In this document: positions 17,310 to 25,720 of the stretch, piece after piece
Position numbering within the stretch: the first letter of the stretch is position 1
How the letters are laid out: each line of letters starts with the position of its first letter
From: Desulfobacteraceae bacterium
GTDB taxonomy: Bacteria; Desulfobacterota; Desulfobacteria; Desulfobacterales; Desulfobacteraceae
NCBI GenBank assembly: GCA_016743945.1
Contig: JADGFI010000004.1
Span: 1 to 64,000 of the forward strand
Direction: 5' to 3'
DNA length: 64,000 nt
Made by a program: the position numbers and the translations under genes
The notes under the pieces: model-generated
The model's database searches: none
Seen by the model: the letters and a program-made list of their open reading frames with translations, nothing else
What the model was told of the DNA's origin: nothing

Positions 17310-19655
17310 ATGTCCTCAAGATTTTCAAAGGCAATTCTTTTTTTTCTGATCCTTTTCACCCCCCTGGCATTTGGGACGGTGGAGTCCTGGTCCTATGCAG
17401 TGATGGAAATTTTAACTGCCACGGCTTTTCTTTCGTTTGTCATTTGCCTGGTTCGAAAAAAAGAGGACCTCTATGCGGTTCCGGGCATGGTTCCCCTCTT
17501 GTTATTCCTTGCATATATCTTGTTTCAACTTGTTCCCCTTCCTCCCTTTGTGGTGGAATTTCTTTCTCCCGGGGCCTTTTTAATCCAGGAGAAAGCATAT
17601 ACCCTTACCGATACCCATTCTTGGATGACCCTGTCGGTTAACCATAAGGCCGGCCTGTCTGAGTTTTTCAGGTATGGCACCTATGTCATGGTTTACCTGC
17701 TGACGGTTCAGCTTTTAAAGGAAAAGGATACCCTCCAGGCCATGGTTCTTGTGATCGCGGTTTTCGGCGGATTGCTGGCCTTCTCCTCCATCCTTCAGTT
17801 TTACCTGACAAAGGACATGGCCTTGTGGTTCAGGTACTCCCCTGAAAATTCCATTGTTATGGGGCCCTATGTAAATCACAATCATTATGCCGGGCTCATG
17901 GAAATGATATTTCCCATTGTCCTGGCCTTGTTCTTTTTTTACCGGCCGAGAATCGGCAAAACCTCATTTTTTCGCGGTATTGCCGAGATTTTGAGCCAGG
18001 AAAAGGCAAATATTCATATTCTCATCGGCAGTTCTGCCCTTTTAATCCTTGTTTCCATTTTTGTAAGCCTTTCCCGGGGGGCCATGATCAGTACGGCACT
18101 TTCCCTGGTTTTGTTTTTTTTCCTGCTGTTAAAGCGGAAAATCAGCCAGGGGAATACGACTCTGGTTATTGGCATTGTGGTGCTTGCCACCCTTGCCATC
18201 GGGTGGTTTGGCTGGGACCAGATACTGGATCGTTTCGCAAAGCTTAAAAATGCCCAGGGCGTTGTGTATGAAACCCGGTTGGATTTCTGGAAAGACAGCA
18301 GCAATATTATCCAGAATTTTAAGCTAACCGGGTCGGGTCTGGGAACATTTGCCCATATCTATCCGCCCTATAAATCTCTCATAGACGACCGTACCCTGGC
18401 ACACGCCCATAATGATTATATCGAACTGCTTGTGGAAGGCGGGGTAATCTCCTTTGCCCTGATAGCCGCCTTTTTGATCACATGGTTCCGTAAAACCTAT
18501 AAAGCCTTTTTAGGGCGGCGGGACGCTTTTTCCATCTACCTTTACATGGGCAGCCTGACGGCCATGACCGCCATTTTGATCCATAGCGTTACCGATTTTA
18601 ATCTGCATATCGGTGCCAATGGGTTATGGTTCTTTTTTGTTGCAGGGCTGGGGGTTTCTTTTGCCAACACCAATATAAGAAGGACAAATACCTTAACCCG
18701 CCTAGAACCGGTTACCGCATCCTTTAAGAAAGGCATTCTTATTTCAATCGTCACCCTCTTTGCTGCTGCGGCAATTGTTTATAATGTTTCCATTCTATTG
18801 GGCGTGTTTTATTACAACCATATTAAAAATGTTGAGATGGGCGATCAAACCCCTGTGGTTACCTTGGAAAAAATTGATTCCATTGCAAAATTAGCCATTA
18901 ACTTTGATCCCTTCCATGCTCAATCACGATATATTTCTGCCAATGCCGCATGGTTTTTAAAGGATATGGACGCTGCAGAGTCAAATCTCAAGGCGGCTGT
19001 TCTTTTGGACCCTTTGAATTCCCAATTTTTGAAACGATATGGCATTTTTCTGACCCGGATAAAACTTGAGGACAAAGCTGAAACCGCCTTTCTCTTGAGC
19101 ACCCTGTACACCCCGACCCAGCCTGAATTCTCTTTTCAATATGGGAGCTGGCTTTTGTCAAAGGATAAAAAAGAAGAAGGCATTGCCCAGATGAGAAAAA
19201 GTCTTGAGCTGGATGGAAAATATGCTGACAAGGTCTTGACGTCCATGATTCTTGCGGGGTTGAGTTACGAAGAAATGGAAATGGCAATCCCGGAACTCCC
19301 AGGTCCGTCCCTGGCGTTTGCTCAATTTTTATACACCACTGGGAAAAAAGAAGCGGCAACGTTTCGGTATATGAAGGCCCTGGATCTGATAGAACGTCAG
19401 GAGCCGGCCAAGCATTGGCAGTTTTATAAAATATATCGATTTTTTATCCGGCAAAATAATTATAAAAACGCCATGGAGGTCATGGAACGGGCGGAACGAG
19501 TATTGCCCATGAATTCCGCCATAAAAGTTACCCTGGGAGATCTTTACAAGCAGCAGGGAATTTTATACAAGGCAGTAGAAAAATATGAACAAGCCCTTTA
19601 TGTGGATCCGAAGAATAAGAATGCCTTAAAAAAAATAGAGCAGATTAATAATTAA
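17310..19655 (+). CDS. O-antigen ligase/Wzy-like membrane protein with TPR tail
   Basis: About 781 residues. Residues ~1-490 contain about ten membrane helices, with the Wzy_C motif region around NHNHYAGLMEM and GSGLGTFAHIYP...AHNDYIELLVEGG (partial quotes), including the His and Glu residues typical of the ligase loop. The C-terminal ~270 residues are tetratricopeptide repeats. Such fusions polymerise or ligate EPS repeat units. The start overlaps or closely follows the BY-kinase stop. It is the last gene of the plus-strand EPS operon. Confidence 0.85.
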   Translation: MSSRFSKAILFFLILFTPLAFGTVESWSYAVMEILTATAFLSFVICLVRKKEDLYAVPGMVPLLLFLAYILFQLVPLPPFVVEFLSPGAFLIQEKAYTLTDTHSWMTLSVNHKAGLSEFFRYGTYVMVYLLTVQLLKEKDTLQAMVLVIAVFGGLLAFSSILQFYLTKDMALWFRYSPENSIVMGPYVNHNHYAGLMEMIFPIVLALFFFYRPRIGKTSFFRGIAEILSQEKANIHILIGSSALLILVSIFVSLSRGAMISTALSLVLFFFLLLKRKISQGNTTLVIGIVVLATLAIGWFGWDQILDRFAKLKNAQGVVYETRLDFWKDSSNIIQNFKLTGSGLGTFAHIYPPYKSLIDDRTLAHAHNDYIELLVEGGVISFALIAAFLITWFRKTYKAFLGRRDAFSIYLYMGSLTAMTAILIHSVTDFNLHIGANGLWFFFVAGLGVSFANTNIRRTNTLTRLEPVTASFKKGILISIVTLFAAAAIVYNVSILLGVFYYNHIKNVEMGDQTPVVTLEKIDSIAKLAINFDPFHAQSRYISANAAWFLKDMDAAESNLKAAVLLDPLNSQFLKRYGIFLTRIKLEDKAETAFLLSTLYTPTQPEFSFQYGSWLLSKDKKEEGIAQMRKSLELDGKYADKVLTSMILAGLSYEEMEMAIPELPGPSLAFAQFLYTTGKKEAATFRYMKALDLIERQEPAKHWQFYKIYRFFIRQNNYKNAMEVMERAERVLPMNSAIKVTLGDLYKQQGILYKAVEKYEQALYVDPKNKNALKKIEQINN

Positions 19656-19672
19656 ACGAAAAATTGAAAGGC

Positions 19673-20206
19673 CTAATCATTGATATGCTTTTCAGCATAT
19701 TGGGCCAGAACTTCATGGATCTTCTGGGGAGGCGACACCTTAAAATAATTTTCCACGATTACATGACCGATCTCATGGGCCACCACCCTTATGCGCCCAT
19801 TATCCGCCGAATAAAATACCCTGTTTTTGCCCGGGGAGTAAAATGCGATATAATTGACATCTATCTTGTAAAGGCGCTGAAAATGACTTTGGACGGCTTC
19901 TTCATCCGGTTCAATGACAATGGAAAACTTCAGTTGAGAGGGATACATATCCAATACCCCCATTGCTTTTTCAACAATGACATTGATCTTTGCCACCACT
20001 TCTTGTTCAATGGTATCGGGACCCTGTCTTTTAACCATTGACCTAAGTGTACCCATGTATAATTTTTTGTTGAATTTTTTCAGAGCCCCAGGGTCCTGGT
20101 AGGTGATGGTTGCGTATCTGGAGTTGAGTTCAACGCCAGGGCATTCGAGAACAAAGAGGGATAGCCCCAGAATTGCCATTAAAAGAATATACAGGGTGCG
20201 ATTCAT
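19673..20206 (-). CDS. Exported HEXXH metalloprotease-like protein
   Basis: 177 residues from ATG 20206. A signal peptide or anchor covers ~1-22. VVAHEIGHVIVENYF gives an HEXXH zinc motif near residue 140, followed downstream by a Glu-containing helix (HEVLAQYAEKH) that could supply the third ligand. I do not recognise a named family; minimal gluzincin-like proteins of this size exist. It is the last gene of a four-gene minus-strand unit that converges on the EPS operon, only 17 bases from the ligase stop. Confidence 0.6.
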   Translation of the reverse strand: MNRTLYILLMAILGLSLFVLECPGVELNSRYATITYQDPGALKKFNKKLYMGTLRSMVKRQGPDTIEQEVVAKINVIVEKAMGVLDMYPSQLKFSIVIEPDEEAVQSHFQRLYKIDVNYIAFYSPGKNRVFYSADNGRIRVVAHEIGHVIVENYFKVSPPQKIHEVLAQYAEKHIND

Positions 20207-20221
20207 GAACAAAACCTGATC

Positions 20222-20860
20222 CTATGATTTTGGGGTGGTGTTAAGGGTATATTTTTTTACCTCGTCTTCAATATTTTTTTGGCTCTCTTTGATGATTTCA
20301 AGGAGGCGCAGCATTTCCCCGGGGTCTTTATCGACTTGATTCGCTTGATCCTTTTGAGCGAGAATCGTTTCAAGCTGTCCTGCTGAAACGGCAATTTTAT
20401 AATTTTGATCATCCATAAAGGTTAACTGCCTGGAAAGGCGGGTATTAAATTCATTGAGTTGTTGGGCCAACACTTTTCCCTCGTCTTTTTGTCTTAAAAC
20501 AATCTTTTTTGAAATATCATGGGCCGTCATTTCAGCGAGCGCTTTTTCAAACCGGAAAAAAGGTCCCGCCACCCTGTGGGTCAGGCGCAGGGTGATGAAC
20601 ATGACGGTAATGCCGCCGATGACGATGAACAGCCATTGGGTGCTCAACATTTTTTTAAACAAAATTCCCGGAGTTGTTCCCAGCTGGAGATGATAATTGT
20701 CATAGACAATTGAAAGGGTGTTGGCAGAAAAAAAACTAAAGATTCCCAAAAACAAAAAACTGCCCAGGGCCAACAGGATAAAACAGTTAAAAATGGTTTT
20801 CCCCTGGAATTCTTTGTTGATAAAATACTGCCGGCGTTTGTAAGAACCAGTATTACTCAT
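20222..20860 (-). CDS. Membrane protein with HAMP domain, no output domain
   Basis: 212 residues from ATG 20860 (GGAGG upstream), overlapping the stop of the SurA-like gene by ATGA. Two membrane helices (~25-48 and ~80-100) flank a short loop. RLTHRVAGPFFRFEKALAEM begins a HAMP-like linker, followed by coiled coil to the end. Neither a methyl-accepting nor a kinase domain is present. It could transmit a signal to a partner or be a structural membrane protein. Confidence 0.65.
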   Translation of the reverse strand: MSNTGSYKRRQYFINKEFQGKTIFNCFILLALGSFLFLGIFSFFSANTLSIVYDNYHLQLGTTPGILFKKMLSTQWLFIVIGGITVMFITLRLTHRVAGPFFRFEKALAEMTAHDISKKIVLRQKDEGKVLAQQLNEFNTRLSRQLTFMDDQNYKIAVSAGQLETILAQKDQANQVDKDPGEMLRLLEIIKESQKNIEDEVKKYTLNTTPKS

Positions 20861-21585
20861 TTCTGCCTCCATATTTCAGCATTTTCTTTGAGCTTTTTTG
20901 ACCATTCATCCATGAGAACTTCCTTTTTTTTCTCCTGGATGAAAAGAGAGATTTTTTCCACGTCAATTTTAGAAATTTGTCCGGTATCCAAAGGTTTTAT
21001 ATCTTCCAGTCGATAAACAATCACTCCTGCATTCGTCACAAAGGGCGCAGAGGATTGACCTTTTTCAAGGGTAAAAACAATGAATTTCAGATCATCGGAA
21101 ATATCCATAAAATCCGACTCTATTTTTTGAAGAATGGGGTTATTTGGGACAACTGCCTCCGCCATGGTCTGATACCTGAGCTTTGAAACATAGATTTTGC
21201 TTTGCGACAAAGAATGATAGCGCTCAATCTCTTCTTGTGTAACATCCACAGCAAGGGTCGTAAGTTGTCTGTCCAAAAGAAGTTTAATCAGGGACTGTTC
21301 ATAATAATTTTCAACACTCGTTCGAAATGATTCTTCTTTATTGATGTTTTGTTTGACGGCTTCCTGTATTAAAAGCTGTTTGGTGATGATGGAATCGCTA
21401 AACTGATCTTCGGTCATATAATAGGGCTTGGACGGCAATAGTTCTTTATACTCAGATTCGGTAATGATTCGGTCATTTATCACAATGGCGGGTTTTGAAA
21501 TTTCCACCTTGGTGTCTTGAAGCCCATAGACAGCCAATATTGAAAAAAGAACGAGAATTCCGGCAATATAGTAGAGGTATTTCAT
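20857..21585 (-). CDS. SurA-like periplasmic chaperone (PPIase-family N-terminal fold)
   Basis: 242 residues. An N-terminal anchor (~3-22) is followed by VINDRIITESEYKELLP and a helical SurA_N-like region (ITKQLLIQEAVKQ). A region ending KGQSSAPFVTNAGVIVYRLEDIKP resembles the end of a parvulin domain (usually ...SxPFxTxxGxHIxxLxxxxP). The central parvulin fold looks reduced or diverged. EPS loci of the exosortase type often carry an EpsD-like PPIase, so it may fold envelope partners of the neighbouring system. Confidence 0.6.
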   Translation of the reverse strand: MKYLYYIAGILVLFSILAVYGLQDTKVEISKPAIVINDRIITESEYKELLPSKPYYMTEDQFSDSIITKQLLIQEAVKQNINKEESFRTSVENYYEQSLIKLLLDRQLTTLAVDVTQEEIERYHSLSQSKIYVSKLRYQTMAEAVVPNNPILQKIESDFMDISDDLKFIVFTLEKGQSSAPFVTNAGVIVYRLEDIKPLDTGQISKIDVEKISLFIQEKKKEVLMDEWSKKLKENAEIWRQK

Positions 21586-21619
21586 ATGGGTTCATCCCCT
21601 TGCAAAATTATTTTTCAAA

Positions 21620-22048
21620 TTATTTTTCACGGATCAAGCGGCCTGTATTTCTTTCAACCTGGACACATCGGTCATCATAAAGTTTGAGCATATAGTAATC
21701 TTTAATATTGGTTATCTCAAGTTCCGGGAGGCCATTGGCTTTCAGCCATTTGCGTATAAGGGGCAATTGTTCTGGATCTGTTGCTCTGGCAGTAAAAATT
21801 TTGACCCGGATGTTGTTGTTGATCATTTTTTTAACAAGTGCCAGCATATCGGGTATGGCGGTTCCCACCTCTTCGATGGATGATCGTTCATCATAGTGTG
21901 CAAGGGTCCCGTCAAGGTCGACACCGATCCAACCTTTTGGCAGGGTTTGCCCCGGGTCTGTCTGCCCGGATTCAGAAGAGCTAATGGAATATTCTTTTGA
22001 AACTTCTTCCTTAGCTTTTTGTAAGTATTTTTTTATCGAATTAAGCAT
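21620..22048 (-). CDS. HAD-superfamily hydrolase
   Basis: 142 residues. GWIGVDLDGTLAHYD is HAD motif I (DxDGT), and VKIFTARA resembles motif II (Thr). The Lys/Asp-containing KLYDDRCVQVE region may supply motif IV. Small phosphatases of this kind have broad substrates, and none can be assigned here. It is first in the minus-strand unit. Confidence 0.7.
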   Translation of the reverse strand: MLNSIKKYLQKAKEEVSKEYSISSSESGQTDPGQTLPKGWIGVDLDGTLAHYDERSSIEEVGTAIPDMLALVKKMINNNIRVKIFTARATDPEQLPLIRKWLKANGLPELEITNIKDYYMLKLYDDRCVQVERNTGRLIREK

Positions 22049-22326
22049 AATTAATTATAGCATACATGGAATTTCACTGGAAACAATAAAAAAGGGTATT
22101 ATTGAATGGACTGATTTAATTTATGGACGAACTCTATGGGGATGGCATAGGTGATGTTGGTGTGTGTGGTTGGGTTCAAACCAAAGATAAACCCAATGGG
22201 ATAGCCTGTGAAGGAGAGGCAGATAAATAAACACATAAAAATAGTCAGAACTGGAATTTGTCTGGATTGTTTCATCATTTTTTTTTATCATCCCTTAACC
22301 AAATATTCAATAGAAGGGAATGCCCC

Positions 22327-24324
22327 ATGAAAAAGCAGGTATATGTTTCCTGTCCCATGGATTGTTTTGATCTGTGTCGTTTTTTAGTGACCGTTGAAAA
22401 CAATAAGATAACAGGTCTGGCCGGAGACCCGGATCATCCGTTGACCCGGGGAGTGGTTTGCAGGAAAGGAAAAAAACTTCTGGAACAGCTTACCCATCCC
22501 GCGCGGTTGCGGCATCCCTTGATGAAAAAAGGAGATGACTTTGTAAAAATTTCCTATGATGAGGTATTTGATTTACTGGCAAAAAAATTATCCGCCATCA
22601 AAGAACGCTATGGAAACACGGCCATATTAAATTATACCAGTGACGGGTATGGGGGGACAAAAAACAGGATACAAAGTATCTTTTTAAATTGTTTTGGCGG
22701 AGACACCCGGTTTGAAGGAAGTCTTTGCTGGGGGGCGGGTATTGCTGCCCAAACGTATGATTTCGGTGCTGCCAGGGGACATTTGCCCCAGGACATTCTC
22801 AATTCTAAACTGGTGATTTTATGGGGAAGAAATCCCAAATTTACCAGTATCCATCTGCAGTCGCTTCTGATCCGGGCCCGGAAAAAGGGTACCCGGGTGA
22901 TTGTGATTGATCCGGTTAAAACAGCTACGGCCAAGTCCTTTGACACCCATATCCCCATTGCACCCTCAACGGACGGGGCCCTGGCGCTTTCCATGGCCAA
23001 TGTACTCATCCAAGAGAATCTGGTGGATGAGGCCTTTGTCCGGGACCATGTCAAAGGGTTTGAGCGCTTTAAAGTTTATGTCGCAAGATTTACCCCTGAA
23101 GCTGCCCAGAAGATTACCGGGATTGAGGCCGCTGTCATTAAAGATCTGGCAATGGACTATGCCGCAGCGGATCCGGCTGCTATTTATATCGGATATGGGA
23201 TGCAGCGATATGAAAACGGTGGGAACAATGTCCGCTGTATTGATGCTCTTGCTGCCATTGCAGGTCATATCGGTAAAAAAGGAGCTGGCGTGAATTATGC
23301 CTCAAAATCCCTGGCGCCTTTTTTAAATTCCCCGGAAGAAAAGAGTCAAAACTTTGCCACCCAGACCCGGACCTTTTCGGCGGCAAAGTTGGGGAGTTTC
23401 CTGGAAGACAAACCGGATCCGCCCATCAAGGCTGCCTTTGTCGCAAGTGGTAACCCCCTGGTTCAGAGTCCGGATCTGCTCACCACGGTGGCGCAATTTT
23501 CTAAAATTGAGTTCAAGGTGGTGTTCGATCATTTTATGACAGATACGGCAGCGTGTGCAGATATTGTTCTGCCGGCAGCCTTTGTATTTGAGCAGGAAGA
23601 TATTTTTGCCACTTCCATGTATTCCCATGTGCTTAATTTTTCTCAAAAGGCCATCGATCCGCCTGATACTATTTTGCCGGAGTTTGAGTTCTTTGTAAAA
23701 TTGGCCAAAAGAATGGGGATTGAAACCCTGGGGTTTGATTCGTCTGCCCAGTACTTGAACCAGTGTGCTGTTCCGCTTATGGCTGAAACCAACACTTTTT
23801 TTGGCGGGGATCTTGCCGGGCTGGAATCTGCATATGTTCAGATCAAGGCCCATGACATTGCCTGGGAAGATAAACATTTTTTAACCCCCTCGGGCAAAAT
23901 CGAAATTTACAGCGAAAAGGCGCTGGCCGCTGGCCTGGGCGCCTTGCCTCAATTTATACCGCCCTTGACAGCAGATTCCCAATTTCCTTTGCGATTGCTC
24001 ACCTGTAAGGCCAAAGACAGGATGCATTCCCAGGGGTTTATGGATGAAACAAAGCTGCCAATTCTTTATATCAATGGAAAAACAGCCGAACAGTTCACTG
24101 TTCACCAAGGGGACAGGGTAAGGGTCTGTGGAAAAAAAGCGTGGATTGAGGCAATGGTTTGCCTGGATGAGGCCATATACGAGAACACCGCTTTCATGTA
24201 CCAGGGATACTGGCATAAAAGCGGTGCGGTTAATTTTCTGACAGAGTCAAGGGTGTCGGATATGGGCGGTCAGGCAGCTTATTATGATAGTTTTTGCACC
24301 CTGCATCCCCTTAATTCTGTTTAA
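22327..24324 (+). CDS. Molybdopterin (bis-PGD) oxidoreductase, single subunit
   Basis: 665 residues from ATG 22327 (AGAAGGG upstream). CPMDCFDLC plus a fourth Cys (VVCRKGK) bind the N-terminal 4Fe-4S cluster. The molybdopterin oxidoreductase domain follows (GRNPKFTSIH, VIDPVKTATAKSFDTHI), and the molydopterin dinucleotide-binding domain (VHQGDRVRV...) ends the protein. There is no Tat signal, so it is probably cytoplasmic. No FeS or membrane subunit gene lies next to it. The substrate is unknown; such proteins are often annotated as formate or thiosulfate-type reductases without evidence. Confidence 0.88.
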   Translation: MKKQVYVSCPMDCFDLCRFLVTVENNKITGLAGDPDHPLTRGVVCRKGKKLLEQLTHPARLRHPLMKKGDDFVKISYDEVFDLLAKKLSAIKERYGNTAILNYTSDGYGGTKNRIQSIFLNCFGGDTRFEGSLCWGAGIAAQTYDFGAARGHLPQDILNSKLVILWGRNPKFTSIHLQSLLIRARKKGTRVIVIDPVKTATAKSFDTHIPIAPSTDGALALSMANVLIQENLVDEAFVRDHVKGFERFKVYVARFTPEAAQKITGIEAAVIKDLAMDYAAADPAAIYIGYGMQRYENGGNNVRCIDALAAIAGHIGKKGAGVNYASKSLAPFLNSPEEKSQNFATQTRTFSAAKLGSFLEDKPDPPIKAAFVASGNPLVQSPDLLTTVAQFSKIEFKVVFDHFMTDTAACADIVLPAAFVFEQEDIFATSMYSHVLNFSQKAIDPPDTILPEFEFFVKLAKRMGIETLGFDSSAQYLNQCAVPLMAETNTFFGGDLAGLESAYVQIKAHDIAWEDKHFLTPSGKIEIYSEKALAAGLGALPQFIPPLTADSQFPLRLLTCKAKDRMHSQGFMDETKLPILYINGKTAEQFTVHQGDRVRVCGKKAWIEAMVCLDEAIYENTAFMYQGYWHKSGAVNFLTESRVSDMGGQAAYYDSFCTLHPLNSV

Positions 24325-24348
24325 GAACGGTTTTTTATTTAACTTTTT

Positions 24349-24789
24349 TTATTTAACAAGGTGCCAGGTCTGGGTGCGGGAGATGAACAAAAAACTTCCC
24401 TTCATCTTAAGTGTGTCACCTTCCCTGGTTATTTTGCAATTGTATGTTTTGCCGTTTTTAGGATCGAGGATTTTTCCCCATGAATAAGAATCCCCGTTGG
24501 GCTGAAGACCCTGGATGATTTCCATGCCCAGGGTGGGCTGATCTTTTCTGGGATCGTCTTTGTCGCATTCGTCACAGGTCGGGTTTTGATCGGCATCTGC
24601 CTTGAGAAAAAGTTCGATTATTTTGCCATAATATTTCCCGTCTTTTTCAAAAATTTCCACAATGGATTTTGCTTCTTTGGTTTCATCGTCAATGGTTTTC
24701 CATTTGCCCACAATGGGGCCTTTGGCAAAAGCAGAACAGACGAAAGCTAAAGAAAAAAGAATTGCACCGAGTTTAAACATGGTTTTCAT
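24349..24789 (-). CDS. DUF2147 family exported protein
   Basis: 146 residues. The signal peptide (~1-22, ending AFA) is followed by GKWKTIDDETKEAKSIVEIF and YGKIIELF, a C-rich CDECDKDD loop, and GMEIIQGLQPNGDSYSWGKILDPKNGKTY, the DUF2147 pattern (partial quotes). The fold is expected to be lipocalin-like; function is unknown. It converges on the molybdopterin oxidoreductase gene. Confidence 0.85.
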   Translation of the reverse strand: MKTMFKLGAILFSLAFVCSAFAKGPIVGKWKTIDDETKEAKSIVEIFEKDGKYYGKIIELFLKADADQNPTCDECDKDDPRKDQPTLGMEIIQGLQPNGDSYSWGKILDPKNGKTYNCKITREGDTLKMKGSFLFISRTQTWHLVK

Positions 24790-24975
24790 AAAATATTCTC
24801 CAGTGAATTAGGTTAAAAAAAAGAGCCGGTAAAACAAAACTGACAAAACAATGTTATTGTTATTAGTCGTCTGTTTTTTTTGTGTCAAGTAAAAAATGCC
24901 AGTGTCTGCTAATTTTTACGGGTAAAATGGGGGAGGACCCAAGCAATTAATCGGTTTTTACCGAAATAAATTACC

Positions 24976-25018
24976 TTGACAAAAATTAAACTTCTATTTA
25001 TAGAATATATATTCTATA
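24976..25018 (+). promoter_or_regulatory. Sigma-70 promoter overlapped by a 20-bp palindromic operator
   Basis: TTGACA (24976-24981), 17-base spacer, TATAGA (24999-25004). The -10 lies inside a perfect 20-base palindrome, TATAGAATATATATTCTATA, at 24999-25018, ending 29 bases before the TetR ATG. This is the expected layout for an autorepressing TetR protein. Confidence 0.75.
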
Positions 25019-25046
25019 TTTGAAATATTTATTTAAAGGCAAGGTA

Positions 25047-25658
25047 ATGTTGAGCAGAAAAGAACGGGATGATTTAAGAAAACGAGGGGAAATATTGGAA
25101 ACTGCCCTGGAAATATTTGCGTCCCGTGGCTTTCACAGCACCACCATGGCCCAGATCAGTAAAATTTCCCAATATCCTCTGGGCACAATTTATAAATATT
25201 TCCCCGGGAAAAAAGAGATGTACCATGACCTGGTGATTAATCGGGTCCGGGATCTGGGGTATATATTGTTTGAGATCAGCCAGGACCCAAAGATCGGGGT
25301 ATGCGAAAAACTTAAATCTTCTCTGTTTGCCCAGGCGTCTTTTTATAGGGCGAACCGGGAGGTGGTCAAAATTTATATTTCAGAGCGGAACAATATAGAT
25401 GCTGTGGCCATGCCCAAACTCAATGAGCGCGTCAATACCTTTCATGAACGAATGGTGAGCCTGTTTCAAGGTATATTTGACCAGGGCATTGACCAGGGAA
25501 AATTCAAGTCCTATCCCGCAGGAGATATGGCGGCTTTGTTCAGTGATATTGTCCATTCTGCCGCCTGGTCATCTTTGTTCCGGGATGAAGATGAAATGGG
25601 TTTTAACAAAAGGCTTTCCATGATTTTTGATATGTTTACCAATGGGATTTTACACTAA
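25047..25658 (+). CDS. TetR family transcriptional regulator
   Basis: 203 residues from ATG 25047. The N-terminal helix-turn-helix is clear: ILETALEIFASRGFHSTTMAQISK...LGTIYKYFPGKKEMY (partial). The ligand-binding C-terminus is divergent, as usual. It lies 62 bases upstream of an acyl-CoA dehydrogenase gene and probably controls that gene and itself through the palindrome at 24999-25018; acyl-CoA would be a natural ligand, by analogy with FadR-type TetR proteins. Confidence 0.88.
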   Translation: MLSRKERDDLRKRGEILETALEIFASRGFHSTTMAQISKISQYPLGTIYKYFPGKKEMYHDLVINRVRDLGYILFEISQDPKIGVCEKLKSSLFAQASFYRANREVVKIYISERNNIDAVAMPKLNERVNTFHERMVSLFQGIFDQGIDQGKFKSYPAGDMAALFSDIVHSAAWSSLFRDEDEMGFNKRLSMIFDMFTNGILH

Positions 25659-25720
25659 ATTTTTTTACTGGAAAATTACAAAGCAATTTTAATAAATATC
25701 AGTTTAAGGAGAGATAGACA

